From Chitinophagales bacterium (lineage in GTDB: Bacteria; Bacteroidota; Bacteroidia; Chitinophagales; Saprospiraceae), in contig JAIXKS010000058.1 of assembly GCA_026928325.1 (NCBI GenBank), positions 33,029 to 97,028 on the forward strand: a DNA stretch of 64,000 bases. Direction: 5' to 3'. The notes under the pieces are model-generated. The model was not told the origin of the DNA and did no database searches. It saw only the letters and a program-made list of their open reading frames with translations. Positions 33,764 through 43,646 of the stretch are shown here, piece by piece (the first letter of the stretch is position 1; every line of letters starts with the position of its first letter). Made by a program: the position numbers and the translations under genes.

Positions 33764-34978
33764 ATGTCTGACGCTTGGAACGTAGGAAGAGAAGAAAAAA
33801 AAGGTATTAAAAGAACAGAGGAACATTGTATCCTTATCGGTATCATCTCACAAGATGAGAGCGAGGCCATCGTTATGGAACATCTCGACGAGTTGGAATT
33901 TCTCGCTACCACGGCAGGCGCTGTAACGAAAAAAGTTTTTGTTCAGAAGCTGCCACATCCACATGTCAAATCCTTTGTGGGATCGGGAAAATTGGATGAA
34001 ATCAAAGATTATATTACAAGAAATGAAGAGATTTCTTTAGCTATTTTTGATGATGACCTGACGGGAAAGCAAAATAGCTACCTCGAAGAGTACCTCAAAG
34101 TCAAAATAGTCGATAGGAGTACGTTGATTCTCGATATTTTTGCAGAAAGAGCGCAAACTGCTCAAGCAAAAACACAAGTTGAATTGGCGCAAATGCAGTA
34201 TTTACTCCCGAGATTGCGTGGGCTATGGACGCACCTAGAAAGGCAACGAGGTGGTATCGGTATGCGCGGTCCCGGCGAGCAAGAAATTGAAACTGACCGA
34301 CGAATCATACGGGATAAAATATCCATCTTGAAAAAAAGATTGGAAAAGATAGAGCAACAAACTCAAACCCAGCGCAAAAATCGAGGCGAATTAATCCGGG
34401 TTGCGCTCGTAGGATATACCAACGTTGGAAAATCGACATTGATGAATCTATTGAGTAAGTCGGAAGTATTTGCCGAAAATAAACTCTTCGCAACGCTTGA
34501 TACTACCGTACGAAAAGTAGTATGGGATGCTATGCCGTTTTTATTATCGGATACGGTCGGGTTTATTCGCAAATTACCGCATCACCTAATCGAGAGTTTT
34601 AAATCAACACTCGATGAAGTGCGTGAGAGCGATATTTTGGTTCATGTCATCGATGTATCGCATCCACAATATGAAGACCAGATACAGACGGTACAAAACA
34701 CGCTTAGTGAACTCGGCGCTGCTGATAAAACGACTTTGATGGTTTTTAATAAAATGGATTTGTATGCTCAAAAATATTTTGATGACTATCTGGACAGTCA
34801 GACCAAATCCGATATTATAGCGGATATTAGCGCTAAGTTTACCAATATGTATCACTGTCCAAATGTGATGATATCTGCTGCCGAAAGGGAAAATATCGAC
34901 GAACTAAGGCAAGTACTAACAGCGTTGATTTCAAATGAATATACCGTTAGATATCCTTATCAGGTTAAATCTTGGTAA
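33764..34978 (+). CDS. hflX: GTPase HflX
   Basis: A 404-residue HflX, a ribosome-associated GTPase that helps split or rescue stalled ribosomes. The N-terminal HflX domain (GAVTKKVFVQKLPHPHVKSF, then VGSGKLDEIKDYI) is followed by the conserved glycine-rich linker RGGIGMRGPGEQEIETDRR, a coiled region, and a G domain: G1 GYTNVGKST (about 217-225), G2 around FATLDTTVR, G3 DTVGFI, and G4 NKMD. Length and order are normal. xseA follows 18 bp later, so a shared transcript is likely. Confidence 0.96.
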   Translation: MSDAWNVGREEKKGIKRTEEHCILIGIISQDESEAIVMEHLDELEFLATTAGAVTKKVFVQKLPHPHVKSFVGSGKLDEIKDYITRNEEISLAIFDDDLTGKQNSYLEEYLKVKIVDRSTLILDIFAERAQTAQAKTQVELAQMQYLLPRLRGLWTHLERQRGGIGMRGPGEQEIETDRRIIRDKISILKKRLEKIEQQTQTQRKNRGELIRVALVGYTNVGKSTLMNLLSKSEVFAENKLFATLDTTVRKVVWDAMPFLLSDTVGFIRKLPHHLIESFKSTLDEVRESDILVHVIDVSHPQYEDQIQTVQNTLSELGAADKTTLMVFNKMDLYAQKYFDDYLDSQTKSDIIADISAKFTNMYHCPNVMISAAERENIDELRQVLTALISNEYTVRYPYQVKSW

Positions 34979-34996
34979 TCACATAAAAATCCATGC

Positions 34997-36232
34997 ATGA
35001 TGCGGCAATCCTATTCCCTATATGAACTTAATGAGTATATCCGACGGGTTATTTCCCTGAATTTTTCGGAACCTATATGGGTAAATTGTGAGATTTCGCA
35101 AGTCAAACAAGTTAAAGGCAATGTTTATCTCGATCTGGTATATCATGACGAAAAATCTGGTGAAATCACGGCTCAGATAAGCGCCAACATCTGGTATAAG
35201 TCCTTTTTGTTTTTAAAAAACAAGCTTGGAGAACTGTTGCCCTCCATTCTAAAAGAAGGGATTCATGTGTTGTTGAAAGTGCAGGTTGAATTTAATGAAA
35301 GGTATGGTTTAAAACTCAGCATCGAAGACATAGATCCCGCTTATACCATCGGCCAAATGGAGTTGACGCGTCAGAAAATCCTCCAGCAATTGACCAATGA
35401 AGGCTGGATAGATAAAAATAAGGCACATTTCATGCCGGACGTCATCCAAAAGATAGCCATCATATCTTCCTCTCAAGCCGCAGGTTACATAGATTTTACG
35501 AAGCATTTGCAAAGCAATGTTTATGGGTATAAATTTCAAACGACCCTATATGAGGCTGCCATGCAAGGGATGAATACCGAAAAGGAAGTTTGTAATGCCT
35601 TGAGAGCGATTGACTCGGCTAGCGTATCCTACGATATAATTCTCATTATCCGTGGTGGAGGTTCTAAATTGGATTTATCTTGGTTTGATAATTATAATAT
35701 CGGTGTAGAAATCGCCAAAAGTAAAATACCTGTCATCACCGGAATAGGTCACGAAATCGATGAAACCGTAGCCGATATTGTAGCCAATCTAAGTCTAAAA
35801 ACGCCTACGGCAGTTGCGGATTTTATAATCCGACAAAATGAAGACTTTGAAGGAAAAATCATTGGGTTGACGCAATCCATTTTGCAATCTAGCCAGAGGA
35901 TTATCAAACATGAAGAAATCCTACTCCACAAAACGATACAAATTCTCGCCTTATTACCGAGCGAAATAGTTCGAAAACACCATTTACAAATTGATTTTCT
36001 CTTTAATCAATGTTTTTTGGCTGGAAAGCAAAAGATACAGCGACATAAAAATCAATTGGCCTTCAACGAACAGCAAATCCAACTGATGAATCCCAACAAT
36101 ATCCTAAAAAAGGGATATGCTATCGTTCGCCAAAATGAGCATGTCATTTCAAAATCCGAGTATCAATCAGGCATTGCCACCCAGATATCGTTTCATGATG
36201 GAGTCATCGAGATACCACCATCTAAAAAGTAG
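34997..36232 (+). CDS. xseA: Exodeoxyribonuclease VII large subunit
   Basis: A 411-residue XseA, the catalytic subunit of the single-strand exonuclease ExoVII. An N-terminal OB fold (EPIWVNCEISQVKQVKGNVY) is followed by the catalytic domain with IAIISSSQAAGYIDF, LIIRGGGSKLDLSWFDN and PVITGIGHEIDETVADIVA, and a C-terminal helical region. The protein starts with two methionines; either could be used. xseB lies 37 bp downstream. Confidence 0.95.
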   Translation: MMRQSYSLYELNEYIRRVISLNFSEPIWVNCEISQVKQVKGNVYLDLVYHDEKSGEITAQISANIWYKSFLFLKNKLGELLPSILKEGIHVLLKVQVEFNERYGLKLSIEDIDPAYTIGQMELTRQKILQQLTNEGWIDKNKAHFMPDVIQKIAIISSSQAAGYIDFTKHLQSNVYGYKFQTTLYEAAMQGMNTEKEVCNALRAIDSASVSYDIILIIRGGGSKLDLSWFDNYNIGVEIAKSKIPVITGIGHEIDETVADIVANLSLKTPTAVADFIIRQNEDFEGKIIGLTQSILQSSQRIIKHEEILLHKTIQILALLPSEIVRKHHLQIDFLFNQCFLAGKQKIQRHKNQLAFNEQQIQLMNPNNILKKGYAIVRQNEHVISKSEYQSGIATQISFHDGVIEIPPSKK

Positions 36233-36269
36233 AATATTTGAAATCATACCCTAAAATTAAGATATACGC

Positions 36270-36467
36270 ATGAGCAAAAAATTAACCTACGATAGTGCCT
36301 ATACTGAATTGAATAAGTTGCTGAATGAATTACAATCTGAAGAAATCGGATTGGATGATTTAAGCAAGAAACTCAAGCGGGCGATAGAATTATCTGAGTT
36401 TTGTAAAAGTCAACTCAGAAGCATTGAAGAAGATATAGAAAAGATCAACGACTCCATGGGTCAATAA
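36270..36467 (+). CDS. xseB: Exodeoxyribonuclease VII small subunit
   Basis: A 65-residue XseB with the usual pattern: LTYDSAYTELNKLLNELQSE, then GLDDLSKKLKRAIELSEFC. It binds the coiled region of XseA. Its length and position right after xseA are typical. A 6-bp hairpin TAAAGG/CCTTTA followed by TTTT (36499-36519) lies before the convergent GMC gene and may end transcription. Confidence 0.92.
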   Translation: MSKKLTYDSAYTELNKLLNELQSEEIGLDDLSKKLKRAIELSEFCKSQLRSIEEDIEKINDSMGQ

Positions 36468-36512
36468 TGTATAGACTTTACCTTGATTGAGTGAAAAGTA
36501 AAGGCTCACCCT

Positions 36513-38084
36513 TTATTTTGATAGATCTAAGGACGGAATTTTAGACATGGCTCGCTCCGAAATCGCTGTTATGCTGAGGCTGGGATTAACACCAGGATTG
36601 GCAGAAATCATGCTTCCGTCACAGACATACATATTGGTATAGTTGAATACTTGATTGTCTTTATCGATAACACCCGTGTGTACATCTTTTCCCATACAGG
36701 CACCACCGAGGATGTGGGCTGTTGCTGGAATACCAAGAACGGCCTCTGTACTCAAAACCATCGCTTTGCCATGGATAATTTTTTCTACTTCTCGCGCCAA
36801 ATATTGAGCCTTAGGATTAAAAGCCGTTGGCGGTGGTCCGGAATCTTGTTTTGTATTGTTAAAGCCCAACCGATTTCTAACCAAACGCAAGGTTCCATCA
36901 ATACTTTCCATATATAACAAAATCAAGGTCCGTTTGCTCCAATCATCGATAAAAAACACACGTAAATAATCTATCGGATGGAGGATAAATTCTTTACCTA
37001 TTTGGAAGAGCCTTGTCACCCAAGATTTGCCACTGACCATTGGGGCCATTAATAGTCTAAAGAAGCCTGAACCTTGAGAATATTTTACTGGCTCAAGGTT
37101 GGTATGCTCATCTATTTTTACGAGAGATCCGATGGCTATCCCTTTGGAAAAATCTTTATTTTTGTCAAAAGTCGTCACACCGATCAAGCTTTCAGAATTT
37201 GTTCTAACACCAGAGCCGACCAAGTCCGAAAGGTGCGGCAGCGAGGTTGCTTTTAATTGGTTTAACAAGGGTATGGTACCGGTTACGCCACCTGAGAAAA
37301 TGACGCCTTTAGTTCGAATTTTTGTTCGTTTTTTAAACCATCCAAAGGTGGATTGAATGACGACATCGTATCCATCATTTCCATCCTGACTTAGTGGTAA
37401 GACATCTATGACTTCTCTTTCTGCGATGATTTCGGCACCGTGCAATTGTGCTAGATAGAGATAGTTTTTGTCGAGTGTATTTTTTGCATTATATCGACAT
37501 CCGAGCATACAACCGCCACATTGATTGCATCCTGTACGACTTGGTCCTTGTCCTTCAAAATAGGGATCTTCTACCGAAACGTCGGGTTTTCCAAAATAAA
37601 CGGATACATTGGGCTTTTCAAAGGGTGTGTGCGTGACTTCTTCCGCCAGTGTTTTCATGGCTGTATCGCTGAGACTCATATAAGGATGCCGGCTGGCACC
37701 AAGCATTTTTAGAGCGGTTTCGTAGAATGGTTTAAGTTCATGCTCCCAATCTGCGAGATCACGCCAAGGGCCAGTTTGGTAAAATCCTTTATCTGGCATA
37801 GGTAAGGTGTTGGCATAAACGAGGGATCCACCTCCAACGCCGACGCCACTTAATGCTACGACATGTCGATAAAAAGTCATTTTAAATAGACCCTTCATGC
37901 CAAGATTAGGCATCCAAAGCCATTTTTTTAAATTCCAATTGGATTTAGGAAAATCTTCCGGTTGGCGAAACCATTTTCCTTTTTCTATAACTAAAACCTT
38001 ATACCCTTTTTCTGATAATCGCAAGGCTGACACAGCGCCGCCAAAGCCGCTTCCGATAATGATATAATCATACGCCTCTTGCAT
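36513..38084 (-). CDS. GMC-type FAD-dependent oxidoreductase
   Basis: A 523-residue protein with the N-terminal FAD-binding motif IIGSGFGGAVSALRLSEKGY (about 8-27), GVGVGGGSLVYANTL near 79, and the C-terminal GMC block with HILGGACMG and NPGVNPSLSITAISER. It also has a cysteine cluster GCNQCGGCMLGCRYNAK (about 188-204), which is seen in a cholesterol-oxidase-like GMC subgroup. It probably oxidises a sterol or other alcohol; the substrate is unknown. No signal peptide is evident. It is monocistronic, convergent with xseB. Confidence 0.85.
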   Translation of the reverse strand: MQEAYDYIIIGSGFGGAVSALRLSEKGYKVLVIEKGKWFRQPEDFPKSNWNLKKWLWMPNLGMKGLFKMTFYRHVVALSGVGVGGGSLVYANTLPMPDKGFYQTGPWRDLADWEHELKPFYETALKMLGASRHPYMSLSDTAMKTLAEEVTHTPFEKPNVSVYFGKPDVSVEDPYFEGQGPSRTGCNQCGGCMLGCRYNAKNTLDKNYLYLAQLHGAEIIAEREVIDVLPLSQDGNDGYDVVIQSTFGWFKKRTKIRTKGVIFSGGVTGTIPLLNQLKATSLPHLSDLVGSGVRTNSESLIGVTTFDKNKDFSKGIAIGSLVKIDEHTNLEPVKYSQGSGFFRLLMAPMVSGKSWVTRLFQIGKEFILHPIDYLRVFFIDDWSKRTLILLYMESIDGTLRLVRNRLGFNNTKQDSGPPPTAFNPKAQYLAREVEKIIHGKAMVLSTEAVLGIPATAHILGGACMGKDVHTGVIDKDNQVFNYTNMYVCDGSMISANPGVNPSLSITAISERAMSKIPSLDLSK

Positions 38085-38129
38085 CTTTTGATGGTTATTT
38101 TCAACAAATTTATAATAATTAATATAACT

Positions 38130-38294
38130 CTAGTGCTCTGTCCACAAAAAAATCTTAATGAAATGTCGTTCTTTTTCCCAATCTCATCGTTAAAAATACT
38201 CGCCATAGTTACCACTATGTCTGCGTTTTTTGCCTTGATCTTTAAAAAAATAACTTCCATTATAATTTAAGTCTTTTTATAGACAGCGCACTAG
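38130..38294 (+). mobile_element. MITE copy, first of a tandem pair
   Basis: Complete: CTAGTGCTCTGTCCACAAAA to AGACAGCGCACTAG, with CATAGTTACCACTATG inside. It shares its terminal CTAG (38291-38294) with the next copy and appears identical to it throughout. Confidence 0.9.
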
Positions 38295-38452
38295 TGCTCT
38301 GTCCACAAAAAAATCTTAATGAAATGTCGTTCTTTTTCCCAATCTCATCGTTAAAAATACTCGCCATAGTTACCACTATGTCTGCGTTTTTTGCCTTGAT
38401 CTTTAAAAAAATAACTTCCATTATAATTTAAGTCTTTTTATAGACAGCGCAC
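38291..38452 (+). mobile_element. MITE copy, second of a tandem pair
   Basis: Identical to the preceding copy, including the AGACAGCGCAC variant near the right end, and lacking only the last TAG. It is followed directly by GTGCTCTATCTATAAA (38453-38468), a fragment of another terminal repeat, so the locus has seen at least three copies. Confidence 0.88.
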
Positions 38453-38464
38453 GTGCTCTATCTA

Positions 38465-38494
38465 TAAACCCACCTTTTTCAAAAATCGGGTTTA
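38465..38494. terminator. Hairpin downstream of the DUF6150 gene
   Basis: TAAACCC (38465-38471) pairs with GGGTTTA (38488-38494). A T-run follows on the plus strand only, so its use as a terminator for the minus-strand DUF6150 gene is uncertain. Confidence 0.4.
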
Positions 38495-38537
38495 TTTTTT
38501 GAATTACATCTTCTAAGGGTTCAAGTACGCTGTTGCG

Positions 38538-38870
38538 TTAGTATAGTAAATGTTGTTTTTGTTTGTTTTTCCAACCAGCCTCGCTTTTATAATCGCTAAA
38601 ATAGACCATTAATTCAGCTTCACTTTTATAATTTGTGAAATAGATTTTCTTTTTGGCTTCGCTTTTATAAGCTGTAAAATACCAAATGCCCTCATTACTG
38701 GAGACTTCACTCTTATATTTGGTCTTGTACACGATTATGTCGGCTTCACTTTTGTATGTTGTCACATACACTTTGACATCGGCCTCACTTTTGTAATCGG
38801 AGGTATAAATGATTTGTCCTTGCATAGAGATCGTTGTAAAACATAAAACAAATAATATCAGATTTTTCAT
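38538..38870 (-). CDS. DUF6150 exported protein with YKSEA repeats
   Basis: A 110-residue protein with a signal peptide (MKNLILFVLCFTTISMQGQ). The mature part is six tandem repeats of about 13 residues built on (Y)xxxYKSEAxxxV/I, for example YTSDYKSEADVKV and YFTNYKSEAELMV, with one longer repeat (YKTKYKSEVSSNEGIW). This is the DUF6150 family pattern. The function is unknown; regular short repeats with alternating aromatic positions suggest an extended beta structure in the periplasm. Confidence 0.85.
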   Translation of the reverse strand: MKNLILFVLCFTTISMQGQIIYTSDYKSEADVKVYVTTYKSEADIIVYKTKYKSEVSSNEGIWYFTAYKSEAKKKIYFTNYKSEAELMVYFSDYKSEAGWKNKQKQHLLY

Positions 38871-39026
38871 GCTATTTCGAATTTATAAAAAATAACGGTT
38901 ATCGTCCATCAACTATAAAAATTTTGGCTATTATTTCCACGCAAAATGATTGCTATAGAAAGTAACGTATTTTATATGGATATAAGTTCAAAATGAAACA
39001 CTATATCGATGAGGGCTCTATGGATT

Positions 39027-39695
39027 TTACATAAATTCTTTAACTTCCACGTAGTTGCGGTATTGGATGACAAGACCTTCGTTTTCTAGTTTTTTCATCA
39101 ATCTAGAAATAACCACTCTCGAAGAATTGAGATCCGTTGCTATCTGGAAATGTGTGATATTAAGTCGGGACATTTTTGTAACCATAACTTTATCTCTTAG
39201 GTATTTATACAGCCGTTCTTCCATGTTGTTGAAAGCGAGATTGTCGATAGCATCAAATAATTCATTCAATCGGACATTGTAACTATCGAGCACATAACTA
39301 CGCCATGATGCATAGTTTACAATCCACGCTTCCATTTTTTCGTTAGGAATAAAAAGGATTTCTGCTTCTGTCTCTGCTATAGCCTTGATGATACTTTTGC
39401 TAGGTTTTGTACAGCAAGTCATAGAAACTGCACACGTATCGCCAACTTCAAGGTAGTACAATAATAATTCGCGACCTTCTTCATCTTCTCGCATGACTTT
39501 GACCGAGCCGGAAACGACTAAAGGAATCATTGATATTTTTTCTCCGATATCTAAAATGAGGTCATCTTCTTTGAAGACTCTAAGTGTACTGCTTTTGCAT
39601 ATTTCATTGATCAAGGCTTCTTCAAAGAGATATTGAAATCGCTCATGCAACTTACTATAGCAAGTTATATCAAACGGTATGGTGGATATTTTCAT
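39027..39695 (-). CDS. Crp/Fnr family transcriptional regulator
   Basis: A 222-residue regulator. The N-terminal cyclic-nucleotide-binding fold (about 20-140, with ISMIPLVVSGSVKVMREDEE and LYYLEVGDTCAVSMTCC) is followed by a winged helix containing the recognition helix NSSRVVISRLMKKLENEGLV (about 188-207). No FNR-type cysteine set is apparent, although CC occurs in SMTCCTK. The ligand is unknown. It is 42 bp downstream of the ABC exporter in the same direction and could be co-transcribed. Confidence 0.88.
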   Translation of the reverse strand: MKISTIPFDITCYSKLHERFQYLFEEALINEICKSSTLRVFKEDDLILDIGEKISMIPLVVSGSVKVMREDEEGRELLLYYLEVGDTCAVSMTCCTKPSKSIIKAIAETEAEILFIPNEKMEAWIVNYASWRSYVLDSYNVRLNELFDAIDNLAFNNMEERLYKYLRDKVMVTKMSRLNITHFQIATDLNSSRVVISRLMKKLENEGLVIQYRNYVEVKEFM

Positions 39696-39737
39696 TAGAA
39701 AAGGCTATTATTAGAGTGTCAAAGATAAAAAAACTTT

Positions 39738-41492
39738 TTAGTTTACAGAATTTGAAAACTGCATATCATATAATTTTCGATAATGTCCATGTTCGCGTTC
39801 GATGAGATCATGGTGACTACCTCTTTCGATGATGCGACCTTTAGATAAAACAAGGATTTGATCAGCGTGTTGAATAGTTGATAATCTATGGGCTACGATG
39901 ATAGATGTCCGTTTATCAATCAATTTTTCTACAGCGTATTGTATCAAAGCTTCGCTTTCAGAGTCGATAGAAGAAGTGGCTTCGTCCAAAATCAAGATAT
40001 CGGGATTAAAGACCAAAGCTCTGACGAAGGATATCATCTGTCGTTGGCCTACGGATAAGTTATTACCGCGTTCATCTACGATAAATCTGTATTGTCCCGG
40101 TAAAGCTTGAATAAAATCATGGGCTCCGATTTGTTTTGCGGCTTCTATGACTCTTTCTTCAGAAATATATTCATCTCGTAGCGTGATGTTCTCCAGAATG
40201 CTCCCTTGAAATAAAAATACATCTTGTAAGACTACAGAAATGCGTTTTCGCAAAGCAAACAAATCATAGGTTTTGATCTCGTGATCGTCAATGTAGATAT
40301 TGCCTTTTTGGATATCATAAAATCGGCTCAATATATTGATAATCGAAGACTTTCCGGAACCGGTACTTCCAACGATAGCCAAGGTTTCTCCGGGTTGAAT
40401 CTCCAAATTGATGTCCTGCAAAACAAAGTTTTCTTCGTCATATGCAAAGTGAACATTTTCAAAAACGATTTTTCCGTTGAGTTTATCGGGTTTAAGCGTG
40501 CCATCATTGGGAATAAACTGATCGCTATCGAGGATTTTGAATACGCGCTCGGCGGCTACAAGACCCATTTGTAGCGTATTAAATTTATCGGCCATAAATC
40601 GTATAGGACGAAACATCAGATTCAAATACAAAGGAAAGGCAACTAGCGCACCAAAAGACACTTTATCTTGTAAAAACCCTTGAGCACCCAACCAAATCAT
40701 CAGTGCCAATGAAATTGCGGAGATCAATTCGACTACCGGAAAAAAAATAGAATAATACAGGACAGAATCTAAGTTGGCTCGTGTATATAGCTTATTGATG
40801 TCCTTAAACTTATTGAGTTCTTGTGCTTCTGCATTAAAAACCTGGACAATCTTCATTCCGGTAATGCGTTCTTGCAAAAAAGCATTCATAGAAGCTATTT
40901 GTACACGAACTTTTTGATAGGAAACCTTTACTTTTTCTTTAAAAATATACACGGTCAACAGCAAAAAGGGCATCGTAATCAAAACGATTAGCGTGAGTCT
41001 CCAACTCGTATAAAACATCAATCCCAATACGGCAATCAAGGTCAAGAAGTCTGCAATGATAGTTATGATACCTTGTGCAAAAACATCGTTGATTGCCTCG
41101 ATATCATTGACCGTTCTGGTTGTTGAAGTTCCTATAGGTGTTTGATCAAAGTACCTTAATTTTAAATTTGTAATTTGGTTATAAACCTTAATTCGCAGGT
41201 CTTTGACGACGGATTGTCCCAACTTAGCAGTAAGGTAGATGAAGTAGTATTTTAGGATAACGCTTATGATCAAGATGGCCACAAATAGTAACGCCATTGG
41301 TATCAACCCACCTTTATTTCCACCGACGATGTTGTCGTCCACCATGTGTTGCACAATAAAAGGTTGGAAAATGGAAAACGGTGTAACGATGATGGCTAGA
41401 ACAATAGACTTGATAAATAATGACTTATAAGGTTTGGTCATACCCAATACCCGACGCAATAATGCTCCGTCTGTAATAATGTCTTTACTCAT
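39738..41492 (-). CDS. ABC exporter, fused permease and ATPase
   Basis: A 584-residue type IV (MsbA-like) half-transporter. The N-terminal about 320 residues hold six membrane helices; the ATPase domain has Walker A AIVGSTGSGKSS (about 376-387), the signature LSVGQRQMISF (Val instead of the usual Gly in LSGGQ), Walker B DILILDEATSSID and an H-loop in IIVAHRLSTI. It works as a homo- or heterodimer in the inner membrane; the substrate, possibly a lipid or drug, is not defined. Confidence 0.92.
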   Translation of the reverse strand: MSKDIITDGALLRRVLGMTKPYKSLFIKSIVLAIIVTPFSIFQPFIVQHMVDDNIVGGNKGGLIPMALLFVAILIISVILKYYFIYLTAKLGQSVVKDLRIKVYNQITNLKLRYFDQTPIGTSTTRTVNDIEAINDVFAQGIITIIADFLTLIAVLGLMFYTSWRLTLIVLITMPFLLLTVYIFKEKVKVSYQKVRVQIASMNAFLQERITGMKIVQVFNAEAQELNKFKDINKLYTRANLDSVLYYSIFFPVVELISAISLALMIWLGAQGFLQDKVSFGALVAFPLYLNLMFRPIRFMADKFNTLQMGLVAAERVFKILDSDQFIPNDGTLKPDKLNGKIVFENVHFAYDEENFVLQDINLEIQPGETLAIVGSTGSGKSSIINILSRFYDIQKGNIYIDDHEIKTYDLFALRKRISVVLQDVFLFQGSILENITLRDEYISEERVIEAAKQIGAHDFIQALPGQYRFIVDERGNNLSVGQRQMISFVRALVFNPDILILDEATSSIDSESEALIQYAVEKLIDKRTSIIVAHRLSTIQHADQILVLSKGRIIERGSHHDLIEREHGHYRKLYDMQFSNSVN

Positions 41493-41554
41493 GAAAGTGA
41501 TCTAAATAAAACAAACGCTTGTAGTTTGTGCTTTGTTCTATCTTTTGGTTGTTT

Positions 41555-42646
41555 TTATGTAAATGCAGTATCGCCATCACCGGCATGGAGCGGTATCTCA
41601 AAATGTCCTATTTCTTCCCAAAATGTGCAACCAATCATATAATTTCTTGACATAGCCTTAGAAAAGGATTTGATTTTGTTATGTTTCAGGATATACTCAA
41701 TAATCTCGGCATCATATAATGTCATCGTTTTTACCTTAAATTCTTGAATCAGCCATTGAAGGGCAAGAACGACATTTTGGGCTGCAGCATCGTGATATAT
41801 TACCGGCATTTTGAGGTGCCCATCTCTGATAGTTATCAAAAAGAAGGCGATTATTTCACCATTTTTATCGCAGATGGTATAGCTTTTACAAACAAATTGT
41901 TGGGCGACAGAGGAGAAATAATATCTAGAAGATTCAACTGTTGGGCTACTTTCTGTAATCCATGGGTATTCCGACATCCATCGGATTATTTCAACATTTT
42001 GGCGAAAGCCTACAACTTTCATTTTTTGCTCGATAAAAAGCGTCAAAACCGGGTTAAAATCGGTAACTTCGGTCAATTCGATTATCGGTTGTGCGCAACG
42101 TTTGGTCATTTGAAGTACAGCATTGACGGCCCAATCGCTAAGCTTTAGAAGTGGTAGTAATTGTTGAAAAATACGCTTTTTGGGTGGTAAAATACGGGAA
42201 AGATCCGCTTGAATATACCATCTTCTGCCCTGAAGTTCTGGTAAAATATCGAATAATCCGGATTTTTGGTACAAGTTGCCCGCCGGGCCTGTATATTCTG
42301 TAAGTATAATCCGATTATTCCACGCTAAAAAACAAGATGCGAGCAATTTTTTTGCAATGCTTTTTCCGCGTTGTTCCGGATCTATCCACAGGCAACTCAT
42401 CCAAGCAAAGTGATATTGCAAGCCATTAGCAAGGAATAAATCATCTGGCAAGGCTCCAAGATATCCAACCATTTGATTGCCTTCAAATGCTAGAAACAAA
42501 AGGATGTCTTCCGATTTAGCCCTTGGATTATGGATATGAGAAACGGCTCGATGCTTCGCAATAGCCACGTGGGTCGATTGGTGATATTCCGGATCATCAA
42601 TATAAGCTTGCAACGCATTTTTATTCAATTGTCGGATCTCAATCAT
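41555..42646 (-). CDS. GNAT-family acetyltransferase domain protein
   Basis: A 363-residue protein. The N-terminal half has a GNAT acetyl-CoA-binding core: YHFAWMSCLWIDPEQRGKSI, then AKKLLASCFLAW (about 78-110). The C-terminal half has no clear motif and could be a second, degenerate GNAT fold. The start overlaps the end of the upstream polysaccharide deacetylase gene by 4 nt, so the two are coupled. The pairing with a carbohydrate esterase suggests a role in modifying a cell-surface sugar, which is inference. Confidence 0.75.
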   Translation of the reverse strand: MIEIRQLNKNALQAYIDDPEYHQSTHVAIAKHRAVSHIHNPRAKSEDILLFLAFEGNQMVGYLGALPDDLFLANGLQYHFAWMSCLWIDPEQRGKSIAKKLLASCFLAWNNRIILTEYTGPAGNLYQKSGLFDILPELQGRRWYIQADLSRILPPKKRIFQQLLPLLKLSDWAVNAVLQMTKRCAQPIIELTEVTDFNPVLTLFIEQKMKVVGFRQNVEIIRWMSEYPWITESSPTVESSRYYFSSVAQQFVCKSYTICDKNGEIIAFFLITIRDGHLKMPVIYHDAAAQNVVLALQWLIQEFKVKTMTLYDAEIIEYILKHNKIKSFSKAMSRNYMIGCTFWEEIGHFEIPLHAGDGDTAFT

Positions 42647-43575
42647 TCTCTTGCGATGGTATTTTTATGGAATAAATACTTAATCATATAATATGCCGAT
42701 TGTTTGGCTATAATTGCAGCAGCACTACTATTGCCGACTTCCATTGGAATTCGGTGGATAATATTGGGTTCGGGATCGTTTTTCATGCCAGCTGTTCCAA
42801 ATATTACATCTGCAAAAATGCTTTTAAAGAAAGAAGCCTTAACACCATAATCTGTAAAAGGAAAGGCGAAAAGCAACGCATCTTTTTGGACATTTGCTTT
42901 AATGTATTCCAAAGATTGCTGCGTTTGACTCAATTGTGCTTCAAAAGATATATCGTTATACCGAGGATGATCCATGCTATGAGCACCGATATAGAAGCCA
43001 TCGTTATGGAGTTTTTGAATTTGAGATAACGACATATAGGGTTGTACTCGAAGCAAGTATTCCTTAAAAGATATTTCCATCACCTTGGCCACCTCGTCTA
43101 AAAGATGGCGTTCTGCATATCGAATCGATTCTAAAGCATTTTGATGCTGTTGGCTTTGGAGTAGGGTAGTCAATCGGTTGGATTGATTGGTAGAAAGACG
43201 ATTTAGATTTTCTATCAGAATGCTCGCCTTAAATCGAAAAAATAGATCAGCATTTTCTACAAAACTTGGGTTGATAAAAAAAGCAGCCGGGATTCCGTAA
43301 GATGTGAGCATGGGAGCAACAATATCGTAAATTTCCCGCAATCCATCGTCAAAACTTAGAAAAAATCCTGGTTTTTGGCGTTGTTTACCATGGTTAAGAT
43401 ATTGGAGCAAATCCGACAAATCCATGGGTTCGTAATGCCTCAAAAGGTATTCAAGATCTTTTTTAAAGGTTTGAATCTTACGAACAGGATAAAGATGACG
43501 AACATGAATCGGGACATCGTCCTCAATTAAGTGATAAAATGGAAATACGGTATTATGTACTAAGTTGATGTTCAT
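42643..43575 (-). CDS. Polysaccharide deacetylase family protein (CE4/NodB fold)
   Basis: A 310-residue protein. The catalytic motif appears as LSFDDGLREIY (about 73-83; TFDDG in most members) and the metal-binding motif HSxxH as GAHSMDHPRYN (about 199-209). A later GLVH-like motif is not obvious, and FPFTDYGV occupies the usual RxPY region. There is no signal peptide, so action on an intracellular or lipid-linked sugar is possible. It is the first gene of a pair with the GNAT gene. Confidence 0.85.
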   Translation of the reverse strand: MNINLVHNTVFPFYHLIEDDVPIHVRHLYPVRKIQTFKKDLEYLLRHYEPMDLSDLLQYLNHGKQRQKPGFFLSFDDGLREIYDIVAPMLTSYGIPAAFFINPSFVENADLFFRFKASILIENLNRLSTNQSNRLTTLLQSQQHQNALESIRYAERHLLDEVAKVMEISFKEYLLRVQPYMSLSQIQKLHNDGFYIGAHSMDHPRYNDISFEAQLSQTQQSLEYIKANVQKDALLFAFPFTDYGVKASFFKSIFADVIFGTAGMKNDPEPNIIHRIPMEVGNSSAAAIIAKQSAYYMIKYLFHKNTIARE

Positions 43576-43646
43576 CTATCCGTTTACAGAAGGATTACAA
43601 GAGTATTAAACAACAAAGATAAAATAAAATTGATACAGTCCATAGG

